The translations under genes were made by a program, and so were the position numbers. A stretch of DNA of 64,000 nt, taken from NCBI GenBank assembly GCA_963829955.1, contig CAWHKS010000004.1:124001-188000 (forward strand). Reading direction: 5' to 3'. This document shows positions 43,557-53,456 of this stretch, one piece after another. Each line of letters opens with the position of its first letter. The stretch's first letter is position 1. Under the pieces are notes generated by a model. The model had not been told where the DNA came from. It ran no database searches and saw nothing but the letters and a program-made list of their open reading frames with translations. Source of the stretch: DASTFY01 sp963829955. Its GTDB lineage: Bacteria; Actinomycetota; Acidimicrobiia; Acidimicrobiales; Ilumatobacteraceae.

Positions 43557-45746
43557 ATGCAGCGTCATCGTGCTCTTGGGTTGACCGACGACGAACTCGA
43601 TCGCATCGTCGCCATCCTCGGACGGCATCCGAACGACCTAGAGCTCGCCATGTACTCGGTGATGTGGAGCGAGCACTGCTCCTACAAGTCGTCGCGGCTC
43701 CACCTCCGGCGGCTCCCGAGCGATGCTCCCTGGGTGCTGGTCGGCCCGGGTGAGAACGCCGGGGTCGTGGACGTCGGCGACGGCATCGCCGCCGCCATCC
43801 GCATCGAGAGTCACAATCACCCGTCGGCCATCGAGCCCTACCAGGGCGCGGCGACCGGCGCCGGCGGCATCCTCCGGGACGTCTTCACCATGGGCGCCCG
43901 CCCCATCGCCCTCATGGATCCGTTGCGCTTCGGTCCTCTCGACGACCCCCGCAGCCGTTGGGTGGCGGAGGGCGTGGTGTCGGGCATCTCCGGCTACGGC
44001 AACGCCGTCGGCGTCCCGACGGTCGGCGGCGAGGTGGTGTTCGACGCCACCTATGAGGGCAACCCGTTGGTCAACGTGCTGTGTCTCGGGATCATGCCCG
44101 CGGACCGGTTGGTGCTTGGCCACGCGAGCGGCCCCGGCAACCTGGCTGTGCTCCTCGGATCGACCACCGGCCGCGACGGGATCGGGGGCGTCTCGGTGTT
44201 GGCCTCCGCCGGCTTCGGCGACGCCGAGGCCGACGCCGCCAAACGACCCAACGTGCAGGTCGGCGACCCGTTCGAAGAGAAGCGGCTCATCGAGGCCTGT
44301 CTCGCCCTCCTGGACGCCGGTCTGGTCGTGGGTATCCAGGACCTCGGCGGCGCGGGGCTGTGCTGCGCGACGAGCGAGACCGCCAGCCGGGGTGGCGTGG
44401 GGATGGATGTCGACGTGTCGGCGGTCGCGCAGCGCGAGCCGGGCATGGAGCCGTTCGAGGTCATGACCTCGGAGAGCCAGGAGCGGATGCTGGCCATCGT
44501 CGAACCCGGTGACCTGAACGAGGTGCTGGCGATCTGTGAGCGGTGGGACGTGCGGGCGCGGGTCGTCGGCACCGTCACCGAAGGCACGGCGTTGCGCGTC
44601 ATCGACGGGGAGACGGTCGTCGGCGAGGTGCCCGCGGCGTCACTCCACGAGGACGCGCCGCTCTACGAGCGGCCGCTCGCGCCTCGCGACCGCAGTAGTG
44701 AGCGGGATCCGTCGTCGCTTCACCCACCGGACGACGCGGCCGCTGACCTGCTGGCGATGCTCGCCGATACCGCCTGGATCTGGCAGCAGTACGACCATCA
44801 ACTCTTCCTCAACACGGTCGTTGCTCCCGGTGGCGAAGCTGCGGTGTTGCGGCTGAAGCACCCCGACACCGGGCTCGACACGGGCCGCGGTCTGGCCCTG
44901 ACCACCGACGGCAACCACCGCTGGTGCGCGGTGTCACCGCGGGCAGGGACGGCGAGGGTCGTGGCCGAGGCCGTCGTCAACCTTGCCTGCGTGGGTGCGC
45001 GTCCGCTGGCCCTGGTCAACTGCCTCAACTTCGGCAACCCGGAGCACCCCGAGGTGATGTGGGAGCTGGCGGAGGCCATCGACGGGATGGCCGAGGCGTG
45101 CCGCGCCTTCGGGGTGCCGGTCGTGGGCGGGAACGTCAGCCTCTACAACGAGACTCGCGGCCACGACATCGATCCGACGCCGGTGGTCGGCCTGCTCGGC
45201 ATGGTCGATCGCCTGGTCCGCCGGCCACCTGGCGCGGGCCTCCGGGAGGGGACGACGGTGCTCGTCCTCGGGGGTGCGGAGACTCCAGGCCTCGCCGGGT
45301 CGCGATGGGCCTGGGAGCGCGGCGCCAAGGGAGGGGAGCTGCCCGTCCCGGACCTCGACGCCGTCGGCCGGGTGGCAGCGCTGGTCCGTGAGCTCGTCGC
45401 CGGTGACGTGCTGGCCGCCGTGCATGACACGGCCGACGGCGGCCTGGCGCTGGCGCTGGCCGAAATGGTCGCCGCCGGCGGGGTGGGTCTCCGGGTGCCC
45501 CAGCTCGACGACCATCGCCTGCTTTTCGCCGAATCCGTCGGGCGGATCGTGGTGTGCTCGGCGGCGGACCGGATCACCGAGATCAGAACCCGGGCCGAGG
45601 CGGCGGGCGTCCCCGTCGACGTCCTGGGCGAGGCCGGGGGGGACCGGTTGATCCTCGGTGGCTTCGTGGACCTCGCCGTGAACGACGTCCTAGCGGCATG
45701 GCGGGACTGCCTCCCCGCCGCCTTCGGGACGGCAACCACCCACTGA
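43557..45746 (+). CDS. purL: FGAM synthase large subunit PurL
   Basis: 729 residues from ATG 43557; the frame runs back to 43161, but that part is the shadow of the antisense gene. YSVMWSEHCSYKSSRLHL is the N-terminal signature (active His), SHNHPSAIEPYQGAATGAGG binds Mg-ATP, and QDLGGAGLCCATSE, GGNVSLYNET and HDTADGGLALALAEM follow. It forms FGAM with PurS and PurQ in step 4 of purine synthesis. A near-palindrome follows its stop by 8 nt. Confidence 0.97.
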   Translation: MQRHRALGLTDDELDRIVAILGRHPNDLELAMYSVMWSEHCSYKSSRLHLRRLPSDAPWVLVGPGENAGVVDVGDGIAAAIRIESHNHPSAIEPYQGAATGAGGILRDVFTMGARPIALMDPLRFGPLDDPRSRWVAEGVVSGISGYGNAVGVPTVGGEVVFDATYEGNPLVNVLCLGIMPADRLVLGHASGPGNLAVLLGSTTGRDGIGGVSVLASAGFGDAEADAAKRPNVQVGDPFEEKRLIEACLALLDAGLVVGIQDLGGAGLCCATSETASRGGVGMDVDVSAVAQREPGMEPFEVMTSESQERMLAIVEPGDLNEVLAICERWDVRARVVGTVTEGTALRVIDGETVVGEVPAASLHEDAPLYERPLAPRDRSSERDPSSLHPPDDAAADLLAMLADTAWIWQQYDHQLFLNTVVAPGGEAAVLRLKHPDTGLDTGRGLALTTDGNHRWCAVSPRAGTARVVAEAVVNLACVGARPLALVNCLNFGNPEHPEVMWELAEAIDGMAEACRAFGVPVVGGNVSLYNETRGHDIDPTPVVGLLGMVDRLVRRPPGAGLREGTTVLVLGGAETPGLAGSRWAWERGAKGGELPVPDLDAVGRVAALVRELVAGDVLAAVHDTADGGLALALAEMVAAGGVGLRVPQLDDHRLLFAESVGRIVVCSAADRITEIRTRAEAAGVPVDVLGEAGGDRLILGGFVDLAVNDVLAAWRDCLPAAFGTATTH

Positions 45747-45753
45747 CCCCTCG

Positions 45754-45779
45754 CCACCGAATCGATATCGAATCGGTGG
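45754..45779. terminator. Near-perfect 26-nt palindrome between convergent purL and rskA
   Basis: CCACCGAATCGAT/ATCGAATCGGTGG: the two halves are inverted repeats except for one pair. It stands 8 nt after the purL stop and 101 nt past the end of rskA. It lacks a T-run, so a bidirectional hairpin terminator or a protein-binding site are both possible. Confidence 0.45.
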
Positions 45780-45879
45780 TGAAGTGTGCAGGGGGCGAAC
45801 TCGGAGCCGGACGCGCTGTTTTCGGCTCATCGGGCTCAGACCTCGCCGGCGGCCGGGGCCGGTCCGTCAGACGGTGGGG

Positions 45880-46630
45880 TCAGACGGTCGGGTCGACGGT
45901 CGCCTGCAGGAGGATGGGCTCCGTGGGCACGGCCGAGCCACCGGCCGGCTCCTCCGTCACGCCGAGGGCGTCGAAGCCCTCCGGTGTCCGGTCGAGCATC
46001 GTCGTGGCCCGGCCGTCCTCCGTGCGGAAGAGCGCTGCCTCCTCCGGCCCGTCCGGGCCGATGAACCACAGGGCGTAGGTGCGGTCCGAGGGCAGGTCGG
46101 CCATGCCGTCCGCGACGACGACCGTCCGGTCGAGATCAGCGGAGTAGACCACCCGCAGCTCGCCGTCACCGCCACCGGTCAGCGAGACGCTCGTGGCGTC
46201 GGCCGCGCTCGAGCACCTGGGCGACGGCCTGCTGACGGTCGAACGCCTGATTGGAACGGAGCCACCCGATGCCGAGCACGAGGGCGATCACCGACGCCGC
46301 CACGGCCAGAGCGGGAGCGACGACCCGCAGGCGCGACCGCGAACGACGGGCGGCGAGCTCGTCCTTCCCAACCGCCGCGCCCTCGCCCAAGGGCGAGACC
46401 TGCCGGGTGCCGGACACCCGCTCGAGGATGGCGGACCGCAGCCCCGGTGGTGGGTTCTCGGCCATGAGGTTGCCGAGCCGGCCCGTCGTGGCGCGGAACT
46501 CTGCCACCTCGGCCGCGCAGGCCGCGCAGCCGGCCAGGTGCTCCTCGAACCGCTGCCGCTCGTCGCCGTCGAGGGTGTCGACGACGTAGAGGCCGACCAG
46601 GGTGTGCAGGTCCTCGCTGGGCTCGCTCAT
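45880..46630 (-). CDS. rskA: Anti-sigma-K factor RskA-like (frameshifted)
   Basis: Starts at ATG 46630, overlapping the sigma stop (ATGA). The N-terminal zinc-binding anti-sigma domain has FEEHLAGCAACAAEV (H-x3-C-x2-C), then one membrane helix (LAVAASVIALVLGIGWL). The first frame ends at 46166. The rest, the RskA extracytoplasmic domain, lies in another frame down to 45880 (VYSADLDRTVVVADGM, YALWFIGPDGPEEAALF). Removing one base at 46200-46212 joins them through LEAADATSVSLTGGG for about 249 aa. RskA holds SigK at the membrane until cleaved by regulated proteolysis. The site has the same 13-mer as the clpB break, so an error is likely. Confidence 0.85.
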
Positions 46631-47280
46631 GATCCTTCTCCGAGCGCGTCGCGCAGGCGGATGAGGCCGTCGCGGATGCGTGTCTTCACGGTACCGAGCG
46701 GCACGTCGAGCAGCGCCGCGATCTCGGTCTGGGTCAGCCCACCGAAGTAGGCCAGCTCGATGGACGACCGCTGGAGGTCGGTCAGCCCGGCCAGCGCCGC
46801 GCGAACCCGCTGGCGGTCGAGGTCGTCGATGACGTCGTCCTGGACCGACACGCCGGCGGTGGGCGCCTGGCTCCCGGCGCGCCGCAGGCGGCCCTGCTCG
46901 GCCACCTCGGAGCGGATCCGGTCCACGGCCCGGCGGTGAGCGATCGTCATGATCCACGCCGACGCCGAGCCCCGCTCAGGGTCGAAGCGGGGCGCCAACC
47001 GCCAGACCTCCAGCATGACTTCCTGCATCACCTCGTCGGACTGCGCGCGGTCGCGCAGGATCCGCCGGATGAGGCCGTAGACGGCGGCGGAGCAGAGGTC
47101 GTAGAGCATCGCGAACGCCGTCGCGTCGCCGCGTGCGGAAGCCAGGAGCGCGCTCTCGACGGGGTTCGGTGAAGGAGCAAGACCCGACCGGAGCGGGACC
47201 ACCGCCCCGGTCGGGTCACCGGCGCGCGCCGGTGCCGCTCTCGTGGCGCGACGGCCGACGCGCGAACCACGCTCCCGCAT
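46627..47280 (-). CDS. sigK: ECF RNA polymerase sigma factor, SigK-type
   Basis: 217 residues from ATG 47280, with AAGGAC at a good distance. Region 2 has FAMLYDLCSAAVYGLIRRIL and QEVMLEVWRLAPRFDPERGS, then AWIMTIAHRRAVDRIRSE; region 4 has LTDLQRSSIELAYFGGLTQ and EIAALLDVPLGTVKTRIRDG. The 30-residue N-terminal extension is low in complexity and may be shorter in reality. It pairs with the RskA-like gene that overlaps its end. SigK regulons in mycobacteria respond to redox state; the regulon here is unknown. Confidence 0.92.
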   Translation of the reverse strand: MRERGSRVGRRATRAAPARAGDPTGAVVPLRSGLAPSPNPVESALLASARGDATAFAMLYDLCSAAVYGLIRRILRDRAQSDEVMQEVMLEVWRLAPRFDPERGSASAWIMTIAHRRAVDRIRSEVAEQGRLRRAGSQAPTAGVSVQDDVIDDLDRQRVRAALAGLTDLQRSSIELAYFGGLTQTEIAALLDVPLGTVKTRIRDGLIRLRDALGEGS

Positions 47281-47583
47281 GCCCGTCCTTCGGTGAGGTA
47301 GCGCCACCGGATTGGACGAGCGCGGTGTGACATCGGCCACACCGCCCGGCGAAGGGGCGCCGGGAAGGGCGGGGGAGCGCGGCCGCAGCCCTCGGGGCTG
47401 CTGGCCGCGCTCCCGCGAGCCCGGCCAGCCGCCCACTGGCTGCCGGCAGTCTCGGTCGTGGCGGCCCCGCGGGCAAGGGGATCGTGGGCCGCCGGGCCGG
47501 TCGAGAGGGCCGGCGGCCCGAAGTGACCGCGCGTCGTGGTGGATGCACCCCGGCTTGTACCGAACGTCAAGGCGATCGCCTGC
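47281..47583. other. sigK-purF divergent intergenic region with two strong hairpins
   Basis: About 300 nt without a gene. At 47373-47414 a 12-bp stem, a one-base bulge (47402) and a further 7-bp stem close a 3-nt TCG loop: GGGAGCGCGGCC and GCAGCCC with their complements. A second stem, GGGCCGCCGG/CCGGCGGCCC, lies at 47486-47495 and 47510-47519. No open frame in the interval resembles a protein. The hairpins are too long for chance and could be a small RNA, a boundary element or a regulatory leader on the sigK side. Confidence 0.5.
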
Positions 47584-47589
47584 CACACT
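47584..47589 (+). promoter_or_regulatory. Putative -10 hexamer CACACT for purF
   Basis: CACACT ends 6 nt before GTG 47596, so the two hairpins upstream would not be part of the purF message. Confidence 0.35.
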
Positions 47590-47595
47590 GGCCGC

Positions 47596-49234
47596 GTGCG
47601 GAGCCAGGACGTCGTCGGCACGGCCGGCACGGCCGTCGAGAGGAGGGCCGGCACGGCCGTCGAGAGCAGGGCCGGCACGGCCGGCGAGGAGGACGCCGAC
47701 ACGCCGAAGGAGGCGTGCGGGGTCTTCGGCGTCTACGCGCCCGGCCAGTCGGTGGCCCACCTGACCTATCTCGGTCTCCATGCCCTGCAGCACCGCGGCC
47801 AGGAGTCGGCCGGCATCGCCGTGGCCGACGGTCGCTCGATCACGGTCGTCAAGGACATGGGGCTCGTCCCGAACGTCTTCAACGAGCGCACCCTGGGGGG
47901 CCTCCTCGGCCACATGGCCATCGGCCACACCCGGTACTCGACCACCGGGGCCAGCACCTGGCGCAACGCCCAGCCTGTGTTCCGGGACGCCGGCGGCGTC
48001 CACTTCGCCTTGGGGCACAACGGCAACCTGACGAACACCTCGCAGCTCGCCGACGAGGCCGGGATGCTCCCGGGGACGGTGGGGAGCGACAGCGATCTGA
48101 TCGCCGAGCTCCTCGCCCGCGAAGTAGTCGCCTCGGGCACCGATCTCATCGGCGCGTTGGTCGCCGTGCTCCCCCGCCTGCAGGGGGCGTTCTCCCTCGC
48201 GCTCATCGATCAGGGCCGCATCGTGGCCGTTCGTGACCCGAACGGATTCCGTCCGCTGTGCCTCGGCCGCATGGACAGCGGATGGGCCGTGGCCTCCGAG
48301 TCCCCGGCGCTCGACATCATCGGCGCCCACCTGATCCGCGAGCTCGACCCGGGCGAGATGGTGGTCATCGACGTGAGCGGTCCCCGCTCGCTGCTCCCGT
48401 TCCCGACCGAGCGGGTCAACCCCACCCTGTGTGCGTTCGAGTTCGTCTACTTCGCCCGGCCCGACGCCCAGCTCTACGGTGCCAGCGTCGCCGCGGCCCG
48501 AGTGCGGATGGGCGAACAGTTGGCTGAGCAGGCGCCCCTCCGTCCCGACACCGCGGATCCGCCCCGCCCCGCCATGGTGATGCCGGTGCCGGAGAGCGGC
48601 GTGCCCGCGGCCCAGGGGTTCGCCCGGGTCAGCGGCCTCCCGTACGGCGACGGTCTGGTCAAGAACCGGTACATCGGCCGCACCTTCATCGCGCCCAGCC
48701 AGGACCTGCGCAACCTCGGCGTGCGCATGAAGCTCAACCCGCTGCGGGAGAACATCGCCGGCAAGCGGTTGGTCGTGGTGGACGACTCGATCGTGCGGGG
48801 GACCACGACCCGCGCCGTCGTGGCCATGCTGCGGCAGTCGGGCGCCGCCGAGGTCCACCTGCGGATCATGTCGCCGCCCTACCGCTGGCCGTGCTTCTAC
48901 GGGATGGACACGGGCGACCGCGGCGAGCTGCTGGCCGCCAACCTCACCGTGGAGGAGATCCGGCGCTACGTCGACGCCGACTCGCTCGCCTACCTCACGC
49001 TCGACCGCCTCCTGGCCGCCACCGGCGCGCCGGGGGCCGGCTTCTGCTCGGCCTGCCTCACGGGCGACTACCCCGTCGCGGTCGACGATCCGGCGGCGGC
49101 CACCGCGACCCGTCCGCCGGTCGATGACGTCCCTGACCCTGACGACCGGGCCCGGCCTGCTGCGGCCGGCAAGCCGACCAGTGCTGATGCGGCCGGGGAC
49201 CCGGCCGACGCCCTCGGCGTGGAGCCCCTCTTCG

Positions 49235-49242
<8 letters not shown>
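47596..49242 (+). CDS. purF: Amidophosphoribosyltransferase
   Basis: 548 residues from GTG 47596; the frame opens at 47536, but the first 20 codons lie before the putative promoter. Residues 1-40 are a propeptide-like stretch with a tandem repeat, ending before the nucleophile in KEACGVFGVYAPG (Cys41). HRGQESAGIA, GHTRYSTTG, GHNGNL and DPNGFRP mark the glutaminase half. VVVDDSIVRGTTTRAVV is the PRPP-binding loop and GLVKNRYIGRTFI follows the usual order. It starts purine synthesis from PRPP and glutamine. The C-terminal 45 residues are low-complexity and overlap the purM start by 8 nt. Confidence 0.96.
47623..47694 (+). repeat. Three 24-bp tandem repeats in the purF propeptide
   Basis: Units start at 47623, 47647 and 47671. 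The first two differ by one base and the third diverges after 13 nt. In frame they encode AGTAVERR, AGTAVESR and AGTAGEED. The unit keeps the frame, so copy-number change would only lengthen or shorten the propeptide. Confidence 0.8.
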
Positions 49243-50257
<1,015 letters not shown>

Positions 50258-50274
50258 AAACGAAGGCGCCGCCG

Positions 50275-52230
50275 TCACGCCCGCAGTTCGGGCGCCTCGG
50301 CGATGGCGTCGATCGCCTCGGGGTTGGCGATGGCCTCGCGGTTGCGGACCGGCCGCCCGTTGACGGCGTCGGCCACCGCGAGCTCGACCAGCTTGCCGCT
50401 GCGCGTGCGGGGCAGGTCCTCGACGGCCAGGACGACCGCGGGCACGTGGCGGGGCGACAGCTCACGGCGGATGGCAGCCCGCAGGCGAGCAATGAGTGTG
50501 TCGTCCATGTTCACGCCGGACTGCAGGCGGAGCGCGAGCACGATGCGGACGTCGCCCTCGTGGGCCTGACCGAAGACGAGAGCCTCGGCCACGTCGGGAT
50601 CGAGCTCGACGACGCGGTAGAGGTCCGCCGTCCCGATGCGCACGCCGCCGGGGTTGAGCGTGGCGTCGCTGCGGCCGTGGATGACGATGCCGCCCTCGTC
50701 GGTCCACGAGGCGAAGTCACCCTGGCACCACACCCCCGGGAACCGCTCGAAGTAGGCGGCGCGATACAGGGCGCCCGGGGCGCCGAGCGGTCCGTCACCC
50801 CAGAACCCGAGGGGCATCGACGGGAACGGCCGGGTGCAGACCAGCTCCCCGGCGCCCTCACCGGCCGGCACGGTCCGCCCGTCCTCCGACCAGACGTCGA
50901 TGGCCATCCCGAGCGCCGGCCGCTGGATCTCGCCGGCGTAGACGGGGCCCGTGGGGTCTCCGGCGACGAGGCAGCCGCACAGGTCGGTGCCGCCGGAGAT
51001 CGAGGCCAGGTGCACGTCGGCCTTGATGCGCTCGTACACGAACCGGAAGCCCTCGGGCGCCAGCGGTGAGCCGGTGGAGCAGATGGTGCGCAGGCTGGCC
51101 AGGCCGTGGGTGTGGTCGGGATGCCGGTCGGCTTTGGCCAGCGCGTCGAGGTATTTGGCGGAGACGCCGAGCAGGCTGATGCCTTCCTCGTCGACGAGGT
51201 CGAACAGCCGGTTCGGTCCGGGCGCGAACGGGGAGCCGTCGTACAGCACGACGGTGGCCCCGGAGGCCAGCGCCGAGACCAGCCAGTTCCACATCATCCA
51301 GCCCGTCGTCGTGTAGTAGAGGACTCGGTCGCCCCGCTGGACGTCGCACTGGAGCTGATGCTCCGCCACGTGCTTGAGGAGCACCCCACCGGCCCGGTGG
51401 ACGATGCACTTCGGCGGACCCGTGGTGCCGGACGAGTAGAGCACGTACCACGGGTGGTCGAAGGGCAGCCGGGCCACGGCCAGCGTCGCCCCGTCGTGAC
51501 GGGCGAGGACGTCGGGCCACAGCTCGGCGCCGTCGATGCCGTCGAGCGCAGGGGCGGGAGACAGGACGGGTACGACGACCGTCCTCCGCACCGAGGGCAG
51601 CGCGGAGCGGATCTCTCGGAGCCGTTCCACGCAGTCGATCGGCTGACCGTTGTAGTGGTACCCGTCGGCGGCGACGAGCACGACCGGCTCGATCTGACCG
51701 AAGCGGTCGAGCACCCCCACGGCGCCGAAGTCGGGTGAGCACGAGGAGAACGTCGATCCGATCGATGCCGCGGCCAGCATCGTGATGACCGCTTCGGGAC
51801 CGTTGGGCAGCCACGCGGCCACACGGTCGCCGGGGACGGCACCGGCGTCCCGCAGCGCGGCCGCGAGGGCGGCGACCTGGCGGCGCAGGTCCCTCCCCGA
51901 CAGCTCGCGTCGGTTGCCGGTCTCGTCGTGGGCGATGATCGCCGGCTCGTCACCCTCCCAGCCGTCGAGCAGGTTCTCGGCCACGTTGAGGTGGGCGTGC
52001 GGGAAGAAGCGGCTGGACGCCATGTCCTCGCCCACCGCGAACACGATGTCGCCGGGATCGCCGATCACGCCGCAGCGCTCCCACACCTCCCGCCAGAAGA
52101 GCTCGGGCCGCTCGACCGACCAGCGGTGCAGGTGGGCGTAGTCAGGGTGCCCCAGGTGGTGCAGGAACCGGGCGAGGTGGGTCGCCTCGGCGCGGGCCTG
52201 GTCGGGCCGCCACAACGGCGCGCCGGTCAC
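50275..52230 (-). CDS. Acetoacetyl-CoA synthetase
   Basis: 651 residues from GTG 52230, 7 nt after TACGGT. WREVWERCGV near the N-terminus is typical of the acetoacetate group of the acyl-CoA synthetase family. YVLYSSGTTGPPK is the ATP-binding P-loop, TTTGWMMWNWLVSALASG and ISGGTDLCGCLV follow, and GRSDATLNPGGVRIGTADLY and LPRTRSGKLVEL carry the C-terminal domain with the conserved Lys. It activates acetoacetate to acetoacetyl-CoA. Placed 20 nt after fahA, whose products are fumarate and acetoacetate, it completes use of the tyrosine carbon skeleton. It has its own putative promoter, so it may also serve polymer or ketone-body use. Confidence 0.9.
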   Translation of the reverse strand: MTGAPLWRPDQARAEATHLARFLHHLGHPDYAHLHRWSVERPELFWREVWERCGVIGDPGDIVFAVGEDMASSRFFPHAHLNVAENLLDGWEGDEPAIIAHDETGNRRELSGRDLRRQVAALAAALRDAGAVPGDRVAAWLPNGPEAVITMLAAASIGSTFSSCSPDFGAVGVLDRFGQIEPVVLVAADGYHYNGQPIDCVERLREIRSALPSVRRTVVVPVLSPAPALDGIDGAELWPDVLARHDGATLAVARLPFDHPWYVLYSSGTTGPPKCIVHRAGGVLLKHVAEHQLQCDVQRGDRVLYYTTTGWMMWNWLVSALASGATVVLYDGSPFAPGPNRLFDLVDEEGISLLGVSAKYLDALAKADRHPDHTHGLASLRTICSTGSPLAPEGFRFVYERIKADVHLASISGGTDLCGCLVAGDPTGPVYAGEIQRPALGMAIDVWSEDGRTVPAGEGAGELVCTRPFPSMPLGFWGDGPLGAPGALYRAAYFERFPGVWCQGDFASWTDEGGIVIHGRSDATLNPGGVRIGTADLYRVVELDPDVAEALVFGQAHEGDVRIVLALRLQSGVNMDDTLIARLRAAIRRELSPRHVPAVVLAVEDLPRTRSGKLVELAVADAVNGRPVRNREAIANPEAIDAIAEAPELRA

Positions 52231-52237
52231 GGCAGCC

Positions 52238-52243
52238 ACCGTA
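52238..52243 (-). promoter_or_regulatory. Putative -10 hexamer TACGGT for acetoacetyl-CoA synthetase
   Basis: On the minus strand TACGGT, 7 nt, GTG 52230. It selects this GTG over the in-frame GTG 12 nt upstream, which would overlap the hexamer. Confidence 0.5.
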
Positions 52244-52249
52244 GGGCGC

Positions 52250-53455
52250 TCAACGGGCCGGGGCAGGCGAGACGGTGCCGCGGGCCTCGCCGAAGCCGAT
52301 GCGCGGGCGGTCCGGACCGTCGCCCCCGCACCATCCACGCAAGGTCACGGTGTCCCCGTCGAGCAGGAACGTCCTGGTGGAACCGTCGGCCAGCGCGAGC
52401 GGCTCGGCCCCCCGCCACGTGAGCTCGATGAAGCTTCCCCGCTCGCTCTTCGACGGGCCGCTGACGGTGCCGGAGCCGAACAGGTCCCCCGGCGAGGTGG
52501 TCGCACCGTTGACGGTCATGTGGGCGAGCTGCTGCGCGAACGTCCAGTACATCGACCGGAACCCAGTGGCGCTGATGCGTTCGCCGTTGAGCTCCACCTC
52601 GAGGTGGAGATCGAGGGCCCATAGTCGTTGCATCTGCAAGTAAGGGTCGGGCGTCGGGTCCTGCTCCGGACCGGCAACGAGGTAGGGGTGCAGCGCGTCG
52701 AGCGTGACGACCCACGGCGAGATCGTCGTGGCGAAGCTCTTGGCCAGGTTGGGCCCGAGCGGCTGGTACTCGAAGGCCTGGATGTCCCGGGCCGACCAGT
52801 CGTTGAGGAGCACGACGCCGAAGACGTGGGCGTCGGCGTCGTCCGGCCGGATCCGGGTGCCTGCCGTCCCCACCACGAAGCCCACCTCGAGCTCGATGTC
52901 GAGCGCGCCGCTGGGGACGAGCCGCGGCACGCCTTCGCCGTCGGGGACCAGACCTTCGGGGCGGACGATGTCGGTCCCGCTGACCCGCACCGTCCCGGAC
53001 CGCCCGTGGTAGGCGACGGGCAGGTGGCGCCAGTTGGGAAGCAGGGGCTCGGCGTCCGGCCGGAACATGCGGCCCAGGTTCTCCGCGTGGTGGAGCGACG
53101 AGTAGAAGTCCACGTAGTCGCCGACGATGATCGGCAGCAACACCTCGACCTCGTCGACGGGGAGGAGCGCCGCTTCCACGCCGGGCTCGGGTGTCGAACT
53201 GAGGAGGGCCGCCACCTGCCGCCGGATCGGCGGTCCCAGCCCGGCGGCCATCAGCGGGTTCAGCGCGGAGTGGTGCAGCACGGCCGCCGCCGGCACGTCG
53301 AGCAGGCCGGCGCGCGACAGCGCCGCCAGATCGACGACGTGGTCGCCGATGCGCACCGCCGGTCGGGGGAGCTCGCGGCGGGCCCGGACGATGCCGAAGG
53401 GCAGGTTCTCGATGGGGAAGTCCGAGCCCTCGGGGACGGGGACCCAGGTGGTCAT
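52250..53455 (-). CDS. fahA: Fumarylacetoacetase
   Basis: 401 residues from ATG 53455, one base after the aminotransferase stop. IENLPFGIVR, DYVDFYSSLHHAENLGRMFR (metal and catalytic His), LPVAYHGRSGTVRVSGT, LDIELEVGFVVG, FGVVLLNDWSARDIQAFEY and PLGPNLAKSFATTISPWVV are the classical FAH signature. It hydrolyses fumarylacetoacetate to fumarate and acetoacetate, the last step of tyrosine degradation. In this cluster it lies with hppD and an aminotransferase, while homogentisate dioxygenase and the isomerase are not in the window. Confidence 0.96.
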   Translation of the reverse strand: MTTWVPVPEGSDFPIENLPFGIVRARRELPRPAVRIGDHVVDLAALSRAGLLDVPAAAVLHHSALNPLMAAGLGPPIRRQVAALLSSTPEPGVEAALLPVDEVEVLLPIIVGDYVDFYSSLHHAENLGRMFRPDAEPLLPNWRHLPVAYHGRSGTVRVSGTDIVRPEGLVPDGEGVPRLVPSGALDIELEVGFVVGTAGTRIRPDDADAHVFGVVLLNDWSARDIQAFEYQPLGPNLAKSFATTISPWVVTLDALHPYLVAGPEQDPTPDPYLQMQRLWALDLHLEVELNGERISATGFRSMYWTFAQQLAHMTVNGATTSPGDLFGSGTVSGPSKSERGSFIELTWRGAEPLALADGSTRTFLLDGDTVTLRGWCGGDGPDRPRIGFGEARGTVSPAPAR

Positions 53456-53456
53456 G

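Noticed and set aside
47623..47694. Tandem repeat considered as a CRISPR remnant
   Set aside because: The units are contiguous without spacers, in frame and coding; no cas genes are present.
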